From contig NZ_BJEA01000001.1 in assembly GCF_005405425.1 (NCBI RefSeq), positions 124,001-188,000 on the forward strand: 64,000 nucleotides of DNA. The letters run 5' to 3'. Positions 1-14,116 of this stretch are shown here, piece by piece. How positions within the stretch are numbered: position 1 is the stretch's first letter; each line of letters starts with the position of its first letter. The notes beneath the pieces were generated by a model. That model searched no databases. It saw only the letters and a program-made list of their open reading frames with translations, and had not been told where the DNA came from. Both the position numbers and the translations under genes were made by a program. Source of the stretch: Lactiplantibacillus modestisalitolerans. Lineage in GTDB: Bacteria > Bacillota > Bacilli > Lactobacillales > Lactobacillaceae.

Positions 1-1060
1 TAACTTCGTCGCCAAAGCCTTCGGAACGGCTGCGGACGTAAACGTCTTCCAGGTTCTTAACATCTTCCGCCCGGAAACCGTAGCGAATACCATCAAACCG
101 TTGTAAGTTTGAGGACGCTTCGGATGACGCAATGATGTAGTATGCGGACACCCCGTAGCGGCTATGTGGCAAGGAAACTTCTTCAACGGTCGCACCGAGT
201 TCTTCAAACTTCTTGACCGCGTCTTTGATCACGGCCCGAACTTTCGGGTCGATCCCTTCATCCATGTATTCCTTCGGTAGCCCAATCTTCATGCCCTTAA
301 TGTCGCCGTCCAAGCCGGCGGTAAAGTCGGGAACCGCCCGCTTGGAAGCCGTGCCATCATGCTGATCATAACCGGCGATCACGTTTAGCGCCGCCGCGTT
401 ATCCTTAACGGTTCGCGTTAACGGGCCAATTTGATCCAGGGAAGAAGCGAACGCGATTAAACCCCAACGGGAAACGCGCCCATAAGTAGGCTTCATGCCG
501 ACCACGCCGTTAAATGCAGCTGGTTGGCGAATTGAACCCCCGGTATCGGAGCCAAACGCAACCGGCACTTGACCAGAAGCGACCGCAACCGCGGAACCAC
601 CCGAAGAGCCACCGGGAACTCGGCTAACGTCCCACGGGTTGTGGGTCAACTTCAACGCGGAGTTTTCGGTGGAACCACCCATCGCAAATTCATCCATGTT
701 GTTCTTACCCACGATGACCGCGTCACTCGCGTACAGCTTTTCAACCACCGTTGCGTCGTAAACCGGCACAAAGTGTTCCAACATCTTCGAAGCGGCTGTC
801 GTCGTTAAGCCCTTCGTGACAATGTTATCCTTAACGGCCACTGGAATCCCAGCTAACACGTTGTCGGGATCAATCCCCTTCGCATCAATTTCAGCCGCCC
901 GCTTCAAAGCGGCGTCTTCGTTCAATGCTAAGAAGGCCCCTAGTTCAGGATCAACTTGCTTCATGTTCACAAAAGTGGTTTTAGCCAAGTCCACGGCGGT
1001 GAGCTTTTTAGCCACCAAGTCCGCGTGCAAACTCGTTAAATCTTGGTCGAAATACGTCAT
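1..1060 (-). CDS. gatA: Glutamyl-/aspartyl-tRNA amidotransferase subunit A (partial)
   Basis: Amidase subunit of GatCAB, which releases ammonia from glutamine and passes it to GatB to convert misacylated Glu-tRNA(Gln) or Asp-tRNA(Asn). About 353 codons are visible from ATG at 1060; the C-terminus lies beyond position 1. The amidase signature is clear: the catalytic lysine in VAVKDN near residue 76, then [11 protein letters not shown] and [13 protein letters not shown], which hold the cis-Ser/Ser pair. The start ATG shares one base with the gatC stop (TAATG), so the two are translationally coupled at the end of the pcrA-ligA-camS-gatC operon. gatB would be expected just outside the window. Confidence 0.97.
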   Translation of the reverse strand, partial: MTYFDQDLTSLHADLVAKKLTAVDLAKTTFVNMKQVDPELGAFLALNEDAALKRAAEIDAKGIDPDNVLAGIPVAVKDNIVTKGLTTTAASKMLEHFVPVYDATVVEKLYASDAVIVGKNNMDEFAMGGSTENSALKLTHNPWDVSRVPGGSSGGSAVAVASGQVPVAFGSDTGGSIRQPAAFNGVVGMKPTYGRVSRWGLIAFASSLDQIGPLTRTVKDNAAALNVIAGYDQHDGTASKRAVPDFTAGLDGDIKGMKIGLPKEYMDEGIDPKVRAVIKDAVKKFEELGATVEEVSLPHSRYGVSAYYIIASSEASSNLQRFDGIRYGFRAEDVKNLEDVYVRSRSEGFGDEV

Positions 1061-1389
1061 TATTCGCCGTCCCCACTTTCATCAATAATTGCTGGTACCT
1101 TAATTAAGCCGTTTGCCTTTTCAGGCGCATTTGCCAACAGTGCTTGTCGTAAAGCTTCGTCACTCTTAACCGCTTTATCGGGCCGTAAGTTGTTTTCGCC
1201 CAAGGTATCGTCACTTAAGCGCATCGTTGCAGGCACGTCAGTCGTGTCCACGGTACTCAATTCTTCGAACATGCCGATGATCTTTTCGAGTTGTCCCGTA
1301 AAGGTCCCGAGTTCGTCCGGCGTAAACGCCAGCTTGGCTAAGCCAGCGACGTGTTGAACTTGTTCAGCATTGATCCGTTCTTCAGCCAT
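1060..1389 (-). CDS. gatC: Glutamyl-/aspartyl-tRNA amidotransferase subunit C
   Basis: Small subunit (109 aa) that wraps around GatA and stabilises the GatCAB complex. It has the family's usual length and the typical N-terminal pattern of a helix with [12 protein letters not shown], followed by an LEKI helix and a conserved MRLSDD segment. ATG at 1389 is preceded by AAGGAAA about four bases away. It follows camS after 30 bases and overlaps gatA by one base, so the three are read as one transcript. Confidence 0.95.
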   Translation of the reverse strand: MAEERINAEQVQHVAGLAKLAFTPDELGTFTGQLEKIIGMFEELSTVDTTDVPATMRLSDDTLGENNLRPDKAVKSDEALRQALLANAPEKANGLIKVPAIIDESGDGE

Positions 1390-1419
1390 CAGATTTCCTT
1401 CTTTCTCAAATGTTACTCG

Positions 1420-6919
<5,500 letters not shown>

Positions 6920-6956
6920 GCTGTTCGCCACCCTTTCTAAAAATCAGTCACCAAAT

Positions 6957-6965
6957 ATTATAGCA
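6957..6965 (-). promoter_or_regulatory. Extended -10 promoter of the pcrA operon
   Basis: On the minus strand the sequence reads TGCTATAAT, a perfect extended -10 hexamer, about 35 bases before the pcrA start codon. The -35 region is poor, which is common with extended -10 promoters. Transcription would begin near 6950. Confidence 0.6.
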
Positions 6966-7571
6966 AATTTTAGCGGTGAATGCTGGTGTTCACGGACATT
7001 CGTTCGCATTGCTACCAAAACTTAACGTTCGCGCTTCGGCGCCCGTTTCACTACTTACATCTTAACAAACGTGCCCCCATTATTCCGTTGAAACGACTGC
7101 AACCGCAACCATTAATTTCAGCCTGGTCGGTCAGCCCCAATCACCTGATTGTTCTCCCAACGATACGAAGGGCGCGATGATCCATGCTGTCAATCTACTA
7201 AAAGGGTCACCAATTGAATTTTCAACAAATTCACGGTGGCCACTTAAATAAGCGGACAAAGTTGCACTTATTTTAATTACATTTAGCAAGTGTTCCGAAA
7301 AATCACTTTGACTTACTAAAGCAGACCACAAAACTTAATATTAAGACCAATCTAGCCAGTAGTGGGTGTAACCATGGCTCAACTGCGAAATTATTCTTGG
7401 CCGGAAGTGGGTTGCTTCCGGCTTAGAATAAGGCTCGTATTTGAGATTGCTCAGTGGGTTTCTGAGTAAGCTCAAATCGATGCCCGCAGTGTTCCAGCCA
7501 ACCGGTTACACCCGCTGCTGGCGGCAATCTCAGCACCAATTGTCCAGTGTCCTTAATTACCCAGAAACATT
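6966..7571. other. Gene-free stretch upstream of pcrA
   Basis: About 600 bases with no ORF that has a ribosome site or family resemblance. The left part shows nothing recognisable. The right part (about 7180-7545) holds the dispersed structured repeat described separately. Confidence 0.6.
7180..7545 (+). repeat. Dispersed structured repeat, copy A (core 7355-7522)
   Basis: A 168-bp core that recurs in inverted orientation at 44829-44996 with 157 of 168 identical bases; weaker similarity continues for roughly 170 bp on the 5' side. The core closes on itself. P1 pairs 7355-7373 with 7504-7522 (19 bp, two G-U). Further inside, GGCT pairs with AGCC and 7382-7387 with 7485-7490. Two internal hairpins follow: P2 at 7391-7431 and P3 at 7440-7476. 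No ORF. It may be a structured RNA or a miniature mobile element with terminal inverted repeats. The G-U pairs make the plus strand the better-folding strand. Confidence 0.8.
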
Positions 7572-7610
7572 AAAATCCCGATTACCCGCAATCGGGATAA
7601 TCAGGATTTT
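7572..7610 (-). terminator. Terminator after the PurK-like gene
   Basis: Nine-base perfect stem (7575-7583 with 7590-7598), extended by an outer AAAATCC/GGATTTT pairing and followed on the minus strand by a T-rich tail. It begins within six bases of the stop codon at 7616. Confidence 0.75.
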
Positions 7611-7615
7611 GATAG

Positions 7616-8785
7616 TTAGTCATCCGCTGCTGACTCATCGGTCGCGGGTGCACCGTTAAAATGCCAAATATTAGTATCGTCAATTTGGTCTAAGGCTTCC
7701 TTCACACTCGCCGCCTCCACTAACACGTGACCGGCAACCGGTACGTGGTCCGCTTGTAAGCGGGTGTGGTGGTAGAAGTTAAAGAACCAGTTCGTTTTAA
7801 TTTGCCACTGGGTCCGGATACCACTTTCCTGAGCGGGCGTAAAGTAAACCGCCACAACCGGCATTAATTGCTTAACTGGCATCAAAGGCAGGCCCGCAAT
7901 CGCCCGCAAGTGTTGCTCGGCCATACTGATGTTAGTCGCCCGCTCAAAGACGTAACCGGCCGCGTGCATCGTTGGCACGATTCGCTTGACGTAGAGGTTA
8001 CCGCTCTTCGTAAGGAAGAAGGCGACTTCCAAGATTCCCGTATACGATAAGTTATCACTAATCTGTTTCGTAATCCGCTTCATTTCATCGTTAACCGCTT
8101 GATCAACCTGGGCGGGCACGATTGATGCAAGTAACTGGTGCTGGCGGTAACGGTTTTCAACGGTGGGGAAGAATTCCGTACTGGTGGCACTCTTAGCTAC
8201 GAAAACCGACAGTTCCTTTTCGTATGGAATTAGCGATTCCAGTAAGTAAGTTCCCCAATCGAGCAAATCAGCCGCCTTAACGATATCCGACTGGGTCTTG
8301 ATTTCCAGCTGCCGGTTTTGGCCGAGGCCCTTTTGGATGGGCTTCAAAATGCTAGGATAACCAATCGAACCAATGGCTTGGTAAACGTCGTCCAAACTGA
8401 CAATGGTCGCGGACGGCGCGACGTTCAAGTTTAACTGACTAAAAAACGCCCGTTCTAATGACCGGTCCTGCGTAATTTCTAAGGCTTCTGCGCCTTGAGG
8501 TACCTTGGTATGGGCGGCTAAAAAGTTGATCACCGTCGCGTCGACCGTTTCCGACTCGTAAGTGACCATATCACACCGTTCCGCAAAACCTTGTAGCCGG
8601 TGTTGGTCATTCAGGGCGCCGACAACGCGAAAATCCGCTAATTCCATGGTCTCGGTATTTTCATTATCACCGTAAACGCCGACGTTAATGCCGGCATTGC
8701 GCGCGGCAATCACCAATCCAGCCCCATTGGTACTACTCCCAATAATACCAAGTGTATCTCCTGGGTTTAAAATCGAGTTGTCCAC
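7616..8785 (-). CDS. PurK-like ATP-grasp protein, probably not an active N5-CAIR synthase
   Basis: 389 aa with the three-domain layout of PurK (N5-carboxyaminoimidazole ribonucleotide synthase): Rossmann-like N-terminus, ATP-grasp domain with LKPIQKGLGQ and LLESLIPYEKELSVFVA, and a PurK C-terminal lid. Key positions differ from the family. The N-terminal GGGQLG loop is GSSTNGAG; the acidic residue of the VEFF strand is Ala (EVAFF); and the NEIAPR metal-ligand motif reads KRIVPT. Both usual magnesium carboxylates are therefore missing. The start is taken as GTG at 8785 with AGGG six bases upstream; a TTG at 8815 lacks a ribosome site. There is no purE or other pur gene beside it. A degenerate or repurposed paralogue is the best reading. 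Confidence 0.72.
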   Translation of the reverse strand: MDNSILNPGDTLGIIGSSTNGAGLVIAARNAGINVGVYGDNENTETMELADFRVVGALNDQHRLQGFAERCDMVTYESETVDATVINFLAAHTKVPQGAEALEITQDRSLERAFFSQLNLNVAPSATIVSLDDVYQAIGSIGYPSILKPIQKGLGQNRQLEIKTQSDIVKAADLLDWGTYLLESLIPYEKELSVFVAKSATSTEFFPTVENRYRQHQLLASIVPAQVDQAVNDEMKRITKQISDNLSYTGILEVAFFLTKSGNLYVKRIVPTMHAAGYVFERATNISMAEQHLRAIAGLPLMPVKQLMPVVAVYFTPAQESGIRTQWQIKTNWFFNFYHHTRLQADHVPVAGHVLVEAASVKEALDQIDDTNIWHFNGAPATDESAADD

Positions 8786-8893
8786 TTCAGTCCCTACTTT
8801 CCTGTTACTTTTCAATTACTACCGGTGGGTCGCTACCCGACCGGTTCAGCGTACGACGACCGTGTTGAATTGAAACGAAGCGCAATTGCCCTG

Positions 8894-8917
8894 GCGGTTA
8901 AAAGTGCGCTTAACCGC
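8894..8917 (-). promoter_or_regulatory. Perfect hairpin upstream of the PurK-like gene
   Basis: GCGGTTAA and TTAACCGC flank an eight-base loop, 109 bases before the start codon at 8785. It has no adjacent T-run on either strand, so it is not an intrinsic terminator. It could be an operator or a leader structure; the role is unknown. Confidence 0.35.
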
Positions 8918-8993
8918 AACCCCCGTCAATGCTCCGTCTCAGTCCGCGTTCTGTTAATTATCATACTTGCTGCGTGCTATGCTGGCAAGCCCA

Positions 8994-9542
8994 TCACGAC
9001 TTTTTTCGGAGGGCGTTGCGCCGCTTGACGCGTTTTAACCAGAAGCCACCAGAAATGTAGCGGGGCTCGTACGCAATCACGAACGCGTTTGGTGCCGTTT
9101 CTTTAATGAGGGTGTATAACCGCCGCTCACTCTTCCGGGGAGCCAAAATATCGAGTTGTAGCCGTTCCCCATCCAAACCATAAGCAATGTGTTGGGTCAC
9201 CCCAAAGCCGTTTTCGCGCAGAATGCCCGGCATCGGTGACTTCGGGTCCGGCAAAATAACGGCAATCATCGTGTAGCCGAGCGCGAGTTTATCTTCAATC
9301 ACCATCCCGACGTACACCCCAACCCCGTAGCCAAGTGCGTAAAAGACCAGGTTGATGGGGTTATCCAGCCGATTTAATACCAGCGATAACCCTAACACGT
9401 AGATCGTAATTTCAAAGACACTCGCAATCGCGGCAAAGTACCGGTAACCGCGCATGACGAGTAGAAACCGTAACGTGTTCAACGTAATGTAGACAAAGTT
9501 GATTACAAAGATGAGCCCTAACATCCCGACATCGATTTGCAT
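8994..9542 (-). CDS. UPF0316/DUF2179-type membrane protein
   Basis: 182 aa. Three hydrophobic segments (about residues 5-27, 36-57 and 62-82) are followed by a soluble tail of about 100 residues. The layout and the sequences LNTLRFLLVMRG and YALGYGVGVYVGMVIEDKLA resemble the UPF0316/DUF2179 family (YebE-like in Bacillus), which has no assigned biochemical function. ATG at 9542 is preceded by GGGGGGAATAACC. It lies 25 bases after xpt on the same strand and ends 208 bases before the PurK-like start, so it is probably cotranscribed with xpt. Confidence 0.75.
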   Translation of the reverse strand: MQIDVGMLGLIFVINFVYITLNTLRFLLVMRGYRYFAAIASVFEITIYVLGLSLVLNRLDNPINLVFYALGYGVGVYVGMVIEDKLALGYTMIAVILPDPKSPMPGILRENGFGVTQHIAYGLDGERLQLDILAPRKSERRLYTLIKETAPNAFVIAYEPRYISGGFWLKRVKRRNALRKKS

Positions 9543-9567
9543 GGTTATTCCCCCCGCTTAATTGACG

Positions 9568-10155
9568 CTAGTCCGTTGTTTTTTCCGATGCAAAGTGCAC
9601 CCGGTCGCCTTCAAACGACGTAATTTGTGCTAAGGATTCCAACCGCACCCCGCGGTCTTCAACCAGTTGATGGCCCGTTTGAAAGACTTTTTCAATCACG
9701 ATACCGACTCCGGCTACCGTTGCTTGCGCCTGGTCACAAATTTCAAATAAGCCCTGCACCGCTTGACCGTTGGCTAAAAAGTCATCGATCAGTAAGACGT
9801 GGTCGGTTGCGCTTAAGAATTTTTTCGCAATGGAAATGTGGTTCGACGTTTTCTTCGTGTAAGAGTACACTTCGGCGGTATAGAGGTCGTCAATCAACGT
9901 AACTGACTTGTGCTTACGCGCAAAGACCACCGGCACGTGCATCGCCAACCCCGCCATGACTGCTGGAGCAATTCCAGACGATTCAACGGTCAAAATCTTC
10001 GTGACGCCGGCATCCTGAAACTTGTGGGCAAAGGCCGTCCCAATTTGAAACATCAAGTCTGGATCCACCTGATGATTCAAAAAGCGGTCCACTTTTAAGA
10101 CCTCACCGGGCAAAACCCGGCCATCCTTTAAAATTCGTTCTTCTAATTCGCGCAT
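9568..10155 (-). CDS. xpt: Xanthine phosphoribosyltransferase
   Basis: Purine salvage enzyme converting xanthine and PRPP to XMP, 195 aa. The PRPP-binding loop reads [12 protein letters not shown] near residue 125, and the type I PRTase fold is preceded by [11 protein letters not shown]. The start is ATG at 10155 with GGAGG six bases upstream; a longer ORF begins 42 bases earlier but lacks a ribosome site. It follows the GH73 gene after 25 bases, so there is no room for a purine riboswitch directly ahead and expression likely comes from the upstream gene. Confidence 0.92.
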   Translation of the reverse strand: MRELEERILKDGRVLPGEVLKVDRFLNHQVDPDLMFQIGTAFAHKFQDAGVTKILTVESSGIAPAVMAGLAMHVPVVFARKHKSVTLIDDLYTAEVYSYTKKTSNHISIAKKFLSATDHVLLIDDFLANGQAVQGLFEICDQAQATVAGVGIVIEKVFQTGHQLVEDRGVRLESLAQITSFEGDRVHFASEKTTD

Positions 10156-10180
10156 AGTAGCCTCCAATAATCTAATATTC

Positions 10181-10813
10181 CTAATACTTACTATCATACC
10201 GTTGTAAGTCGTATTTTTGAATGATATTAATTAACTTTTGTGCATAACTGGGATCCGTGGCGTAGCCCGCCTTTTGCAGGGCCTGCGCCGCCGTCTGGTA
10301 GTCACTGGCTTGCGTCACTTCGGCGTACTGCTGCGGATTCCAAGTCGTTCCGTTTGCCAACGTTTTGGCGTGCTCGAGTAGCGAAGCGTCCCAACTATCA
10401 TAAACGCGAAAACGTCGTTTAACCGTATGGTAATCGCCATCATAATATTCTTGGGTGGTCATCAGTCGACCCGCTTGAGTGCCCGCCGCCTTTACACCGA
10501 ATAAGTTATTATTTTCGGTCGCGTTGGTACTCTGGCCCCAATCCGATTCTAAAATCGCCTGGCTGATCGTAATGCTCGGCAAAACGTGGTATTGGCCTTG
10601 CAGGTTTTGCGCTTCCGTCGCAATTTTTTTAATAAAGGTCGTGTGACTTGATGACGTGGTGGTCGTTTGCGGCTGGTCATTCCAACCGTGCGCCACGAAC
10701 CAGCCCAGCCCACCAATCAGCGCCACAAGCATCAGTAAATTTAGCCACTGAACGCGCCCCCGCCGAATTAAGAAGCCGGTTTGTCGCCGGCGCCGCCGCT
10801 TTTTAGCCGCCAT
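10181..10813 (-). CDS. Membrane-anchored GH73 endo-beta-N-acetylglucosaminidase
   Basis: Peptidoglycan hydrolase of 210 aa. A very basic N-terminus (KKRRRRR) and one membrane segment at about residues 24-42 place the enzyme on the outer face, followed by a Thr/Ser linker and a GH73 glucosaminidase domain. The catalytic glutamate is expected in [29 protein letters not shown] and [13 protein letters not shown] are typical of the family. There are no cell-wall-binding repeats. ATG at 10813 has GAGGGA five bases upstream. First gene of a likely unit with xpt. Confidence 0.88.
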   Translation of the reverse strand: MAAKKRRRRRQTGFLIRRGRVQWLNLLMLVALIGGLGWFVAHGWNDQPQTTTTSSSHTTFIKKIATEAQNLQGQYHVLPSITISQAILESDWGQSTNATENNNLFGVKAAGTQAGRLMTTQEYYDGDYHTVKRRFRVYDSWDASLLEHAKTLANGTTWNPQQYAEVTQASDYQTAAQALQKAGYATDPSYAQKLINIIQKYDLQRYDSKY

Positions 10814-10975
10814 GCTATCCCTCGCATTTCATCCATTAATAATCCTATTCTACCGATTAATTCCGTAAATTAAAACGAAACCCACGCTCAATTTGATTAA
10901 TTTTTTACTAAAGTCGTCGTTACACCGCTCACTGAACAATCAGCCGGCCAATGTAATCAATCGCTTACAAAATGA

Positions 10976-11003
10976 TTGGCTTCAACTATTAATTCGGTAT
11001 AAT
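10976..11003 (+). promoter_or_regulatory. Promoter of the Gfo/Idh/MocA gene
   Basis: TTGGCT and a perfect TATAAT separated by 16 bases, about 50 bases before the ATG at 11053. An interrupted palindrome TGTAA-8-TTACA lies just upstream at about 10952-10969. Confidence 0.6.
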
Positions 11004-11052
11004 AGACTTAAACTGCGCGGAAGCGCAAACCTGAAAGGGGCCTGATGTTTTT

Positions 11053-12027
11053 ATGACCAAATCATTCCACTGGGCGATTGTGGGACTGGGTAACATTGCC
11101 CACAGCTTCGTCAAATACTTTAACCAACCGGACGGTGAGATTTACGCCGTTTGCTCCCGCTCGCAAGCGAAGGCCGACCGCTTTGCTGCCGAGCACCACA
11201 TTCCAAAGGCTTATGGTCAACTAAGCGCTTTGCTAGCTGATCCCGAAGTCGACATCGTGTACGTGGCCACACCGCATAACTACCACATCGACACAATCTT
11301 ACCCGCGTTACGGGCGGGCAAACACGTCTTCTGTGAAAAGGCCATCACGATGGATAGCGCTCAACTCGAAACGGCTAAACAATTGGCCGCCGCTAACGGA
11401 CTGGTGCTGGCCGAAGCCATGACCATCTACCACATGCCGTTATACGCCAAACTGCATACTCTGGCTGAACAACGCCAACTGGGCCCGCTCAAAATGGTCC
11501 AAGCCAGCTTTGGTAGCTTTAAGGACCCCGACCCTACGAACCGTTTCTTCAATCCAGAACTTGCGGGTGGCGCACTCCTCGACATCGGCGTCTACGCCCT
11601 CGCCTTCGTGCAAGAGTTCTTGACCGCCGAACCATTTCTGACCGGTACGACCATGCACCGGTTTAAGACCGGCGTTGACGAATCGTCCACCCTAACGTTA
11701 CGGACCGCGCACGACGAGCTCGCCACCGTCGCCCTGACCTTCCGAGCCAAAATGCCGAAACAGGGAATCGTTGCCTTCGAAAACGGCTATTTCACGATTA
11801 ACGACTACACCCGTCCCGATAGCGCCACTTTAACGAATGCGCAGGGTGAAACCGAATTAATCCACGCGGGCGACGCGCACAACGCGATGAACTATGAAAT
11901 TAAAGCGATGCAACAAATGGTTGCGGGGCAACTCCCCAACACGAGTCTTGCTAAAACAACGGCGGTGATGGCCATCATGACCGCCGCCAGAACACAGTGG
12001 GACTACCGTTACCCGTTTGAAAAATAG
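11053..12027 (+). CDS. Gfo/Idh/MocA family oxidoreductase
   Basis: NAD(P)-dependent dehydrogenase of 324 aa. The N-terminal Rossmann fold starts with AIVGLGNIAHSF; the hallmark CEKAI motif, whose Lys is catalytic, lies near residue 96; the C-terminal half is the alpha/beta substrate domain (GGALLDIGVYAL). The substrate cannot be read from sequence; family members act on sugars, inositol or dihydrodiols. An ATG at 11044 hits a stop after three codons, so ATG 11053 is used, with GAAAGGGG about 12 bases upstream. It is monocistronic and convergent with menA. Confidence 0.88.
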   Translation: MTKSFHWAIVGLGNIAHSFVKYFNQPDGEIYAVCSRSQAKADRFAAEHHIPKAYGQLSALLADPEVDIVYVATPHNYHIDTILPALRAGKHVFCEKAITMDSAQLETAKQLAAANGLVLAEAMTIYHMPLYAKLHTLAEQRQLGPLKMVQASFGSFKDPDPTNRFFNPELAGGALLDIGVYALAFVQEFLTAEPFLTGTTMHRFKTGVDESSTLTLRTAHDELATVALTFRAKMPKQGIVAFENGYFTINDYTRPDSATLTNAQGETELIHAGDAHNAMNYEIKAMQQMVAGQLPNTSLAKTTAVMAIMTAARTQWDYRYPFEK

Positions 12028-12065
12028 CTTGAACCGCGCCCCTGCCAGCGTTTGAACTTGAGGCA

Positions 12066-12980
12066 TTAATGCCAAATCAGACCAAGGCCCATGAACAGCA
12101 CGAATGACAGACATAGTAGCGTTGCGTTTTTAATCGCTAAAATAAAGGTCTCCCGTTTAACCTGCTTTGCCAAAAATAGCCGGGTATTGTGCCAGACCGG
12201 AATGATACTGATTAGGGTCAGTAAACTGAACAACGGTAAAACGCCCCGCCAAACCGCTAGCAGTAGGCAAACGTAGCCGAACACGTAATTCAGTGCAAAT
12301 ACTCGCAACATCGTCGGCTTACCAAAATAAGACACGATGGTGTGGCGCCCGAGGGCCACGTCTTCTTCCTGGTCACAAATATTATTCGCCAGCATAATGT
12401 TAGCAATCGCAAAAATTGCAATTCCAGACGCCAGTAAGACGTTCAACGTACCGCGCCACGTTAGCGCAACTTGATCATAAGTATTGATGTAGACGGCAAT
12501 CCAAAAAATCATAAAGCCCATCGTAAAGCCGGAGAAAAATTCACCCAGGGGACCGGTTGAAATGGGCTTGGGACCGCCAGCGTAAAAGTAGCCGACCGCG
12601 TACGAATAGAGCCCCATCCAGAGCAGTGGCCAGCCGGTTCGGCTCACGAGCCACAGTCCCAGGATCAATGATAGGCCACCCAGACCAAAGGTAATCACCC
12701 GCGCTTGGCGAATTGAAATTTGATTTACGCCGACCACGTTGGTCACCTCTAAAAACTCCTGATTATCAGCGTTGCGCGGCGCGTGGAGGTAGTCCTGATA
12801 ATTATCATTCGCGTTGGTCGCCATGTGAAACAGTGACGACGCAATGAAGAAACCGATCAGATACCCGAGGTGGAGTTGGTGGTAATTATAAACCGCGTAC
12901 AAACTCCCTAATACGAAGGGTAAAACACTAGCAATTAACGACTTAATTTCAACAAATTCGAGAAAGACTTTGGCTTTCAA
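12066..12980 (-). CDS. menA: 1,4-dihydroxy-2-naphthoate polyprenyltransferase (DMK synthesis)
   Basis: UbiA-family membrane prenyltransferase (also called dmkA), 304 aa with about eight to nine transmembrane helices. It attaches a polyprenyl chain to DHNA to give demethylmenaquinone, the carrier needed by cytochrome bd and by extracellular electron transfer. The two aspartate-rich motifs are present: NANDNYQDYLHAPRNAD near residue 60 and NNICDQEEDVALGR near residue 210. The start is TTG at 12980 because AAAAGGAGG lies nine bases upstream; the longer ORF start at 13007 precedes the ribosome site. It is divergent from a polyprenyl synthase that could make its substrate. Confidence 0.9.
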   Translation of the reverse strand: MKAKVFLEFVEIKSLIASVLPFVLGSLYAVYNYHQLHLGYLIGFFIASSLFHMATNANDNYQDYLHAPRNADNQEFLEVTNVVGVNQISIRQARVITFGLGGLSLILGLWLVSRTGWPLLWMGLYSYAVGYFYAGGPKPISTGPLGEFFSGFTMGFMIFWIAVYINTYDQVALTWRGTLNVLLASGIAIFAIANIMLANNICDQEEDVALGRHTIVSYFGKPTMLRVFALNYVFGYVCLLLAVWRGVLPLFSLLTLISIIPVWHNTRLFLAKQVKRETFILAIKNATLLCLSFVLFMGLGLIWH

Positions 12981-13037
12981 GAAAGTTAACCTCCTTTTGT
13001 TTGACAAACTTTTGAGTTATTTGTAATTTTAAATTAA

Positions 13038-13066
13038 ATTGTATTTTAGCGCGCTACGAACTGCAA
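13038..13066 (-). promoter_or_regulatory. menA promoter
   Basis: On the minus strand, TTGCAG and TACAAT are 17 bases apart, ending about 57 bases before the menA TTG codon. TTGACA motifs on the plus strand at 13001 and 13070 could serve the divergent gene, but their -10 partners are weak. Confidence 0.5.
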
Positions 13067-13119
13067 GGGTTGACACCCATTTCATGGTCCGCGCTAAAAG
13101 TTACGGGGGAAGTTTTGTG

Positions 13120-14097
13120 ATGATACAATCCATTTGGCAACCAAATCAAACCGTGCAGGCCCAGTTAGCGGCCTTAAAGCCCTACTTGGCGCAGCACGTT
13201 CAAATCGATAACGTCGCGATCAACACCCGCGTCCACGAGCTACTCGCCGCCGGGGGCAAATTTTTGCGACCCGGGTTTTTCTACCTGTTCAGTCAGTTTG
13301 GCCGTGATCAGGATGCCACCCGACTACGCGCGGGCGCCGCGGCGATGGAAATGCTCCACGTCGCGACCCTAATTCACGACGACGTCATTGATCAAGCCCC
13401 CGAACGTCGCCACGTCCCGACGATTCACCAGGACTACGGGCAACGCAACGCGATCTACGCCGGCGACCTCCTGTTCACCTGTTACTTTGACCAGGTGATC
13501 TTAGCGGCTAAAACGCCGGCGGACATCCAAGTCAACGTCGCCGCGATGCGCACGATCTTACAAGGTGAGCTTGACCAGATGGCCCATAACTTCCACCCAG
13601 AAACGAGCGTTGCCGATTACGTCCGGGTTGCTCAGGGAAAAACGGCCCGGTTATTCAGTTTAAGCTGCGAGCAAGGCGCTAACCTGGCGGACGCCCCCAC
13701 CGCCGTGATTGCGCTCGCACGCCAAATTGGCGAGCGGCTCGGCGTCGCCTATCAAGTTCTTGACGACATCCTCGATTTTACTGGTAACGAGCACCGCACC
13801 CACAAACCAGTATTAGCGGACTTAAAGGACGGCGTTTACTCCTTACCACTCATTTACGCGCTCCACGCTCAACCGCAGTTAGCTGAGCAACTGCCAATGC
13901 CGGGTGAGTCCAGCACTACGGCGCAACTTCGGCAAATTCGCGACCAGGTCGTGGCCGCCGGGGGCGTCGATCAGGCTCAACGCTTTGCCAATGATTACAC
14001 CCAGCAAGCATTGGCGCTAATCGACCAGCTGCCCGCGGGCGACACCCAACGGGCCCTTCACGACCTCGTTTGCAGTTTACTGGGCCGCGACCATTAA
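13120..14097 (+). CDS. Long-chain polyprenyl diphosphate synthase (trans-type)
   Basis: 325 aa isoprenyl synthase that condenses IPP units into the quinone side chain. The first aspartate-rich motif is DDVID in TLIHDDVIDQAPERR, the second DDILD. Ala five residues before the first motif fits a long-chain product, because short-chain synthases carry a bulky aromatic there. GGKFLRPGFF is the conserved IPP-binding region. The start is ATG at 13120 with GGGGGA nine bases upstream; the longer ORF from 13039 is rejected. It is divergent from menA. A paralogue is encoded at 55467-56459. Confidence 0.88.
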   Translation: MIQSIWQPNQTVQAQLAALKPYLAQHVQIDNVAINTRVHELLAAGGKFLRPGFFYLFSQFGRDQDATRLRAGAAAMEMLHVATLIHDDVIDQAPERRHVPTIHQDYGQRNAIYAGDLLFTCYFDQVILAAKTPADIQVNVAAMRTILQGELDQMAHNFHPETSVADYVRVAQGKTARLFSLSCEQGANLADAPTAVIALARQIGERLGVAYQVLDDILDFTGNEHRTHKPVLADLKDGVYSLPLIYALHAQPQLAEQLPMPGESSTTAQLRQIRDQVVAAGGVDQAQRFANDYTQQALALIDQLPAGDTQRALHDLVCSLLGRDH

Positions 14098-14116
14098 AAT
14101 AGATTAATCAGTGAGA

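Noticed and set aside
7441-7659. 72-aa plus-strand open frame
   Set aside because: It runs through the structured repeat and into the end of the PurK-like gene, with no ribosome site or coding character.
10156-10180. Possible purine riboswitch ahead of xpt
   Set aside because: Only 25 bases separate xpt from the preceding gene, too short for the aptamer, and no matching core is seen.
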